Below are positions 7,150 to 9,950 of a DNA stretch of 9,950 bases, in pieces (positions within the stretch are counted from its first letter, which is position 1; each line of letters starts with the position of its first letter). The DNA comes from an uncultured Bacillus sp. (GTDB lineage: Bacteria; Bacillota; Bacilli; Bacillales; Cytobacillaceae): the NCBI GenBank assembly GCA_937894355.1, contig CALCRD010000221.1, positions 1 through 9,950 of the forward strand, given 5' to 3'. Position numbers and translations under genes: made by a program. Under the pieces are notes generated by a model. It saw nothing but the letters and a program-made list of their open reading frames with translations. It was not told where the DNA came from and did no database searches.

Positions 7150-7501
7150 CGCTATCCCCTCCTTGATTATCTAGTCCAAATTTTTTTCTCAAATATTTTT
7201 CGTCTGCTTTTCTGTCTTGTTTCTTTTTTGGTTTCAGCGGCTCTAGCAACTCTTTGACCGTTATTGGTCTTTTTAGCGCCTTGCCGGAAACATTTAATAA
7301 CTGGCAAACAAAATAAGCGGTCATACTTTCTTGCTGCCCTTGCCGCCAAATATAACCGTCATAAAGCTTATAAAACTCATGTGGTTGCAACCGTTCAAAT
7401 TCCCGCGGTTTTAGTGCTAGGGGTCCATAAGCCACCGGCTCGGCCCATTCAATCCAATCACAAAAGGAGGGAACGGCCGTTACTCCGTTCCCTCCTTCAA
7501 G
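7121..7501 (-). CDS. T domain of the tail assembly chaperone, made by -1 frameshift
   Basis: This is the -1 frame downstream of the slip site. It is open from the first base after the slip (7501) to its stop at 7121: 126 residues. The GTG at 7435 (which would give 104 residues) has no ribosome binding site, and the coding pattern continues upstream of it as FCDWIEWAEP running into VAYGPLALKPREFERLQPHE. That stretch resembles the GTA-type chaperone family (Phage_TAC_6: W, then LGL.P.EF..L.P.E). It is therefore best read as the second part of a 243-residue G-T fusion. By analogy with lambda gpGT, the T domain would bind the tape measure protein while the G domain recruits tail tube subunits. 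Residues near the C terminus are Lys/Asp rich. The end overlaps the tape measure start and contains that gene's AAGGAGG site. Confidence 0.85.
   Translation of the reverse strand, partial: LEGGNGVTAVPSFCDWIEWAEPVAYGPLALKPREFERLQPHEFYKLYDGYIWRQGQQESMTAYFVCQLLNVSGKALKRPITVKELLEPLKPKKKQDRKADEKYLRKKFGLDNQGGDSVGDNRATAN
7158..7164 (-). promoter_or_regulatory. Ribosome binding site that decides the TTG start of the tape measure gene
   Basis: A full AAGGAGG on the minus strand lies eight bases before the TTG at 7149. It lies inside the coding sequence of the chaperone T domain. Confidence 0.85.
7464..7497 (-). promoter_or_regulatory. Frameshift-stimulating stem-loop
   Basis: The arms AAGGAGGGAACGG (7497-7485) and CCGTTCCCTCCTT (7476-7464) pair perfectly over 13 base pairs around an eight-base loop, AGTAACGG. 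A G-U pair (7498 with 7463) can extend the base. The 0-frame stop codon TAA (7482-7480) lies in the loop. The stem begins three bases after the slip heptamer, or five if the two weak A-U pairs at its base are not counted, which suits a ribosome-pausing element for -1 frameshifting. Confidence 0.85.
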
Positions 7502-7851
7502 TTTTTTTCTTCTTCGCCGACCTCAAACTTCTCAGCTTCTTCTTGGGCTGTTTTTCCGAAAATTCCGGAAGCAATGATTGCCTTAACGATCGGAATAGCG
7601 ATTTCGTCAATGGCACCGCCTTGTTCCAAATATTGCTCAATTTTATCAGCGTAAATTTTGGGGTCGGGTCGGTAGTGCTGCTTCATGCCAATGGGTAATG
7701 CCGTCAAGCAAAAGTTTACTCCTGCGTCTTGGCGCTGCACGACTTGGTTAATCGGCATCCCCAAAGCCCTTTCAAGTTCTGCTAACCGCAAAATGTCAAA
7801 CATGATATACTGATTTTCGCCAAACAAGGTAAACGGTATATTTTTTTTCAT
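7480..7851 (-). CDS. Tail assembly chaperone, G form
   Basis: Cytoplasmic chaperone for tail tube polymerisation, not expected in the virion. The 123-residue product is mostly helical, with an N-terminal strand pair (PFTLFGENQYIMFD) then LRLAELERALGMPINQVV, resembling the GTA-gp10/TAC family found just after the tail tube gene. The C terminus is a Glu/Lys-rich tail (EEEAEKFEVGEEEKN region) that hosts the slip site at codons 115-117. Most ribosomes should stop at the TAA at 7482-7480; the remainder shift to -1 and make the longer G-T form. The ATG at 7851 is preceded by AAGGAGA at a normal distance. The gene lies behind a terminator-like hairpin, which may lower its expression relative to the tail tube gene. 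Family assignment rests on position, size and frameshift logic as much as on sequence. Confidence 0.87.
   Translation of the reverse strand: MKKNIPFTLFGENQYIMFDILRLAELERALGMPINQVVQRQDAGVNFCLTALPIGMKQHYRPDPKIYADKIEQYLEQGGAIDEIAIPIVKAIIASGIFGKTAQEEAEKFEVGEEEKNLKEGTE
7501..7507 (-). other. Programmed -1 frameshift slip site A AAA AAC
   Basis: The heptamer A-AAA-AAC occupies the end of codon 115 and codons 116-117 (Lys, Asn) of the G reading frame, exactly in the X-XXY-YYZ phase needed for a -1 slip. Both tRNAs can re-pair on AAA AAA. The next -1 codon, CTT, starts at 7501, and the frame is then free of stops until 7121. A GAGGT (7524-7520) lies 12 bases upstream, the distance at which an internal Shine-Dalgarno-like site stimulates -1 shifting in E. 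coli dnaX. The stem-loop lies just downstream. Confidence 0.9.
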
Positions 7852-7888
7852 AATTCTATCTCCTTTTTATCGCAATTGCGTTATATTC

Positions 7889-7917
7889 AAAATAAGGCCC
7901 CAGCTAGTTGCCGGGGC
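7889..7917 (-). terminator. Probable intrinsic terminator or attenuator behind the tail tube gene
   Basis: On the minus strand, GCCCCGGC (7917-7910) pairs with GCTGGGGC (7904-7897): eight pairs including one G-U, with loop AACTA. CTTATTTT (7896-7889) follows. It begins seven bases after the tail tube stop codon. The T tract is interrupted, so partial termination is more likely than a full stop; this would keep the tail tube transcript abundant relative to the chaperone and tape measure genes. Confidence 0.6.
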
Positions 7918-7923
7918 AAATGT

Positions 7924-8385
7924 TTATACTTCTGGTTCCGGGGTGGTTAAATCTGATAAGGGGCCATTCCCCTCTAAAGTTCCGGAAAGCGACGCTTCGC
8001 CGTCGTGCGGGGTTTCAATCGACAAATCAGTAATGGATGCCCAACCACTCCGATATTGTTTATTTGGGTACTCAAATTTTAAGTGTACTTCTATTCCTGT
8101 ACTAAAAGCCGTCTCAAGAGCGTCAACTCCGTCATCGTTAATCATTACAAGCCCGTCTAAGTCAATTGACCAGCCACGCAAACCTGCTTTTGACGACTTC
8201 CAACCGCCGCTAGTTTTGTGGGACGTGTCAATGCTATCCGCCGAACGGCTCAAAGAGCTTCCACGCTGTCCTCCGATTAATGTCCATACCGGGGTTTCTA
8301 CCGTTCCGGTATTAATAGACAAAAGATAATCTTTTCCGACCGTTGCACTGGATACGCTCGGATTTTCCGGTAAAGTTACTGCCAT
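7924..8385 (-). CDS. Major tail tube protein (TP901-1 family)
   Basis: The 153-residue protein forms the tail tube by stacking rings. It fits the TP901-1-type major tail protein family (Phage_tail_2). The N-terminal region has GKDYLLSIN (17-25) and TLIGGQRGSSLSRSADSID (35-53), followed by DTSHKTSGGWKSSKAGLRGW, the typical 'identity plus T-S-K' region. The middle has LDGLVMINDDGVDALETAF (76-94), and the C terminus has a YRSGWASITDLSIETPHDGE stretch followed by SLSGTLEGNGPL (132-143), all family hallmarks. No extra Ig-like domain is present. The ATG at 8385 follows AGGAGG (8400-8395) by nine bases, the cleanest ribosome binding site of the set, as expected for the most abundant tail protein. 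A terminator-like hairpin lies just behind the gene. Confidence 0.93.
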   Translation of the reverse strand: MAVTLPENPSVSSATVGKDYLLSINTGTVETPVWTLIGGQRGSSLSRSADSIDTSHKTSGGWKSSKAGLRGWSIDLDGLVMINDDGVDALETAFSTGIEVHLKFEYPNKQYRSGWASITDLSIETPHDGEASLSGTLEGNGPLSDLTTPEPEV

Positions 8386-8390
8386 TTATT

Positions 8391-8795
8391 TCATCCTCCT
8401 AAATTTTGAATTTTCGCTGTAAAAGTTATAACTCCGTGGTATCCTGATTCTTCCGCGGGAAAAGCTTCAAAGAAATCAACATCTTGTAGCATGACTTCGA
8501 AACCTTCTGCTGATAGATCGATAGGCCACGAAGTCAAAACTGCTACAACATCATTTGCAATCTCGTTGACCTCTTTTTTTCCCTCATACTCGCTCCAAAT
8601 GTGGATTTGAAGCGATATGTCACTGATGTCTGTTGTTTTACTTCCAACCTGTTTACAAGTGAAGCTCCCCAAAGTGATATAAGGCAAAATGGCATCTTCG
8701 GGAACATCATCATAAACTGGGGTTGTTTGTTTCGTTGATAAAATTGAATAAACGCCCTTTTGCAGAGCGTTCATTGGAATTCGTCTGATTATCAA
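8391..8795 (-). CDS. Tail terminator/completion protein (DUF3168)
   Basis: Small protein expected to cap the finished tail tube and form the joining surface to the head. The 134-residue sequence fits DUF3168: PVYDDVPEDAILPYITLGSF (26-45), then an alternating strand pattern SLQIHIWSEYEGKKEVNEIA (61-80), and a final ESGYHGVITFTAKIQ (116-130). The start is a TTG at 8795 whose TG forms part of the preceding gene's TGA (TTGA overlap). It is preceded by AGGCGGTGA, one base from consensus, with a four-base gap. The only nearby ATG (8774) has no ribosome binding site. Position between the gp10-like gene and the tail tube gene is the usual one. Confidence 0.88.
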   Translation of the reverse strand: MIIRRIPMNALQKGVYSILSTKQTTPVYDDVPEDAILPYITLGSFTCKQVGSKTTDISDISLQIHIWSEYEGKKEVNEIANDVVAVLTSWPIDLSAEGFEVMLQDVDFFEAFPAEESGYHGVITFTAKIQNLGG

Positions 8796-9253
8796 GGCTT
8801 CACCGCCTCTTTAATATTTTTGATTAATTCTGGTTTTTCGTCCTCGTAAGCGGGCCGCATATACGGTCGTTCCCTCCGTGCCGGAATATCTGCACTTGCG
8901 GAAAGATTAATGCCGCCGGTGCCGGTTCCCACCCAAGGAACGGTCAAGGCCTTTTTGTTTTTGGGTTTTGCCGAAGCACCTTTAGCTCCAAACTCTACTA
9001 AATGAGCATAGGGTTTTCGCGCCGCTACATAACCAGACATATCTTTGCGCCTAAAACCGTAAGTGATGGACTTTCTTAGTTCCCCTGTCCTTTTCGGGAC
9101 CCGCCTTTGAGCACCGTTTTTAATGTTTTTTAAAGATGCTCTAAAGGCTTCTTCGATCTTAAGTCTGGTTTTGCCATCATAAGCGCCGACTTTTTTAATT
9201 TCCGTTTCCAGTTCAGGAGCAGACACATTGATATAAAAGCCTTTTTTGGCCAT
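8792..9253 (-). CDS. HK97 gp10-like neck/tail protein
   Basis: The 153-residue protein belongs to the HK97 gp10 family, found between head-closure and tail-terminator genes; it is thought to act in head-tail joining or tail completion. The diagnostic parts are visible: a helical start, then NGAQRRVPKRTGELRKSI (46-63), YVAARKPYAHLVEFGAKG (75-92, with the conserved Y-A-x-x-V-E-F-G), and ARRERPYMRPAYEDEK (125-140, with the P-x-x-R-P-A motif). The middle (95-120) is Lys and Gly rich. The ATG at 9253 overlaps the previous stop (TAATG), and GGGAGGTCGTGA lies upstream. The protein is basic. Confidence 0.92.
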   Translation of the reverse strand: MAKKGFYINVSAPELETEIKKVGAYDGKTRLKIEEAFRASLKNIKNGAQRRVPKRTGELRKSITYGFRRKDMSGYVAARKPYAHLVEFGAKGASAKPKNKKALTVPWVGTGTGGINLSASADIPARRERPYMRPAYEDEKPELIKNIKEAVKP

Positions 9254-9621
9254 TATTTCACGACCTCCCGGCAGATTAAGACTTTTGTCAAGTCGTAATC
9301 ATCATTATATACGTGCTCGATTTCGTAGGTTTTCTGGTCTGTCCCGCTCCCACGTAATACCCGCCAGCCTTTTCTGGCTCCTGAAACACTAGGCCCGTCC
9401 TGTATTTTGATTTCGTAATTCATTTCACTAATGACGGTTCCGGTTTCTTCCATGGTCCTTAAGCTCGGCTTTTTAAAATAAGCTCCAACTGTCGTAACCG
9501 TCACCCATTGTGATTCGTAACCACCTTGCCCGTCAGGAGTTTTTTGGTATTGCTGTATCTGGATTTTATCCCGGTAACTACGACCCAAAACTTTCATAGT
9601 TTCAGACTTGGTTTTCAACAT
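9253..9621 (-). CDS. Head-closure / head-tail adaptor (SPP1 gp16-like)
   Basis: Head-closure protein of the SPP1 gp16 / Phage_H_T_join family, expected to sit under the connector ring and plug the DNA channel. The body matches the family: YRDKIQIQQYQKTPDGQGGY, then WVTVTTVGAYFKKPS, EMNYEIKIQDGPSVSGARKG and KTYEIEHVYNDDY. Three starts are possible. TTG at 9627 directly abuts a GGTGA and is too close. ATG at 9621 has GGTGAT five bases upstream and is chosen (122 residues). ATG at 9597, just past the previous stop, would give 114 residues, closest to the family's usual N terminus, but has no ribosome binding site. The start is the uncertain part; the family is clear. The gene overlaps the connector gene by about 20 bases. 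Confidence 0.88.
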   Translation of the reverse strand: MLKTKSETMKVLGRSYRDKIQIQQYQKTPDGQGGYESQWVTVTTVGAYFKKPSLRTMEETGTVISEMNYEIKIQDGPSVSGARKGWRVLRGSGTDQKTYEIEHVYNDDYDLTKVLICREVVK

Positions 9622-9868
9622 AATCAATCACCGCCGCCTGCAACTGCATTCTCAAAATTTCCTTCGCAAAGTTTTCTTCGAAATACTCTGACGCATTATT
9701 ATAGGAGTATCTGCAAAAGTCCAAAAGAAGGGAACGGGGCAACCCTTCGGCTTCGAAGTCCAGAGTTGCCCCTGTCAGTCCTTCCAGATAGGCTTTTCCT
9801 TCTGTGATTATGCTTTCCAGGTCTGCATCGTCGCTAACCCCCAGAATGTTTTTTAGTCGCTCTAACAC
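9602..9868 (-). CDS. gp6-like head-tail connector protein
   Basis: Small, all-helical connector protein (88 residues) of the gp6/gp15 type (Phage_connect_1, also called the 'DNA packaging' QLRG family). It would form the ring beneath the portal. The family signature is visible: an N-terminal MLERLKNILGVSDDADLESI followed by a second helix ending in the L-x-G-x-T-like GLTGATL, then LLLDFCRYSYNNASEYFEENF and a closing helix with LQAAVIDYVENQV. The start is a GTG at 9868, preceded by AGGTGG four bases upstream. It follows the partial gene at the right edge by eight bases. The next gene overlaps its end. Confidence 0.9.
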   Translation of the reverse strand: MLERLKNILGVSDDADLESIITEGKAYLEGLTGATLDFEAEGLPRSLLLDFCRYSYNNASEYFEENFAKEILRMQLQAAVIDYVENQV

Positions 9869-9876
9869 TTAACCAC

Positions 9877-9950
9877 CTACTTTACTTTTGATGGCTTTTT
9901 AGTTTCTGTCTTGGTCTGACCCGTGTTCTCGGCTTCGGGAATTTCCTCTA
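9877..9950 (-). CDS. C-terminal end of a head gene (5' part outside window)
   Basis: Only the last 23 codons and the TAG stop (9879-9877) are inside the window. The visible residues run EEIPEAENTGQTKTETKK and end in PSKVK: polar, Thr/Lys rich and probably disordered. In this position phages usually have either the major capsid protein or a small accessory gene between capsid and connector, the latter often with a Lys-rich tail. The sequence is too short to choose. That it is coding is supported by the open frame, the eight-base gap to the next start, and the AGGTGG site that overlaps its end region. Confidence 0.65.
   Translation of the reverse strand, partial: EEIPEAENTGQTKTETKKPSKVK

Noticed and set aside
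7433..7435. GTG at 7435 as an independent start of the chaperone T frame
   Set aside because: No Shine-Dalgarno-like sequence precedes it, and the same frame is open and family-like upstream to the slip site.
7464..7497. The 13-bp stem as an intrinsic terminator of the chaperone gene
   Set aside because: Only a short TTTT follows, the coding frame continues through it, and a terminator here would cut off the T domain and all tail-tip genes. Position relative to the slip site fits frameshift stimulation.
7264..7698. Open frame of 144 codons on the plus strand
   Set aside because: It runs antisense through the two chaperone frames and the frameshift stem. Its translation has no recognisable pattern, and the minus-strand genes fit the operon.
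1..9950. tRNA genes, CRISPR arrays, insertion sequences, attachment sites or an integrase
   Set aside because: No cloverleaf-like element, regular repeat-spacer pattern, transposase-like protein or paired terminal repeat was seen. The window is fully taken up by structural genes.

Overview
The window is the structural 'neck and tail' segment of a tailed phage genome, most likely a prophage, with every real gene on the minus strand. It is transcribed from the right edge to the left edge. The tail is long and non-contractile (siphovirus type): there is a tape measure protein, a tail tube protein and a paired tail assembly chaperone, but no sheath. Moderate GC, strong AAGGAGG-type ribosome binding sites and frequent GTG and TTG starts suggest a Firmicutes host (Clostridia or Negativicutes). 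That is inference; no host gene is visible.

Layout in order of transcription. The last 23 codons of a head gene lie at the right edge. Four small connector genes follow: a gp6-like head-tail connector, a head-closure adaptor, an HK97 gp10-like neck protein and a DUF3168 tail terminator. Next comes the major tail tube protein, with a probable terminator or attenuator behind it. Then come the tail assembly chaperone pair, joined by a textbook -1 frameshift site, and the 932-residue tape measure protein. The tail tip follows in the order known from the Rhodobacter gene transfer agent (GTA): a DUF2460 distal tail protein, a DUF2163/BR0599 hub protein with four cysteines like those of lambda gpL, an NlpC/P60 cell-wall peptidase and a Phage-tail_3 baseplate protein.

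The genes form one translationally coupled operon. Neighbours mostly touch or overlap (TAATG, TGATG, TTGA), and some ribosome binding sites overlap the previous stop codon. Two places break the pattern. The first is the 72-base gap behind the tail tube gene, which holds the terminator-like hairpin and a short palindrome. The second is the 40-base gap behind the baseplate gene, which holds an extended -10 promoter (TGGTATAAT) and a good ribosome binding site for a separate gene at the left edge.

That left-edge gene, cut by the window, encodes a lipoprotein (lipobox LAGC) whose mature part looks like the fibronectin type III (FN3) domains normally attached to the C terminus of phage baseplate proteins. 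The baseplate protein itself stops about where such a domain would begin. A lipoprotein with its own promoter, carrying tail-tip-like sequence, inside a late operon is the most interesting object here and is a candidate superinfection-exclusion or lysogenic-conversion gene. The frameshift cassette, with all three classical elements, is the second highlight.
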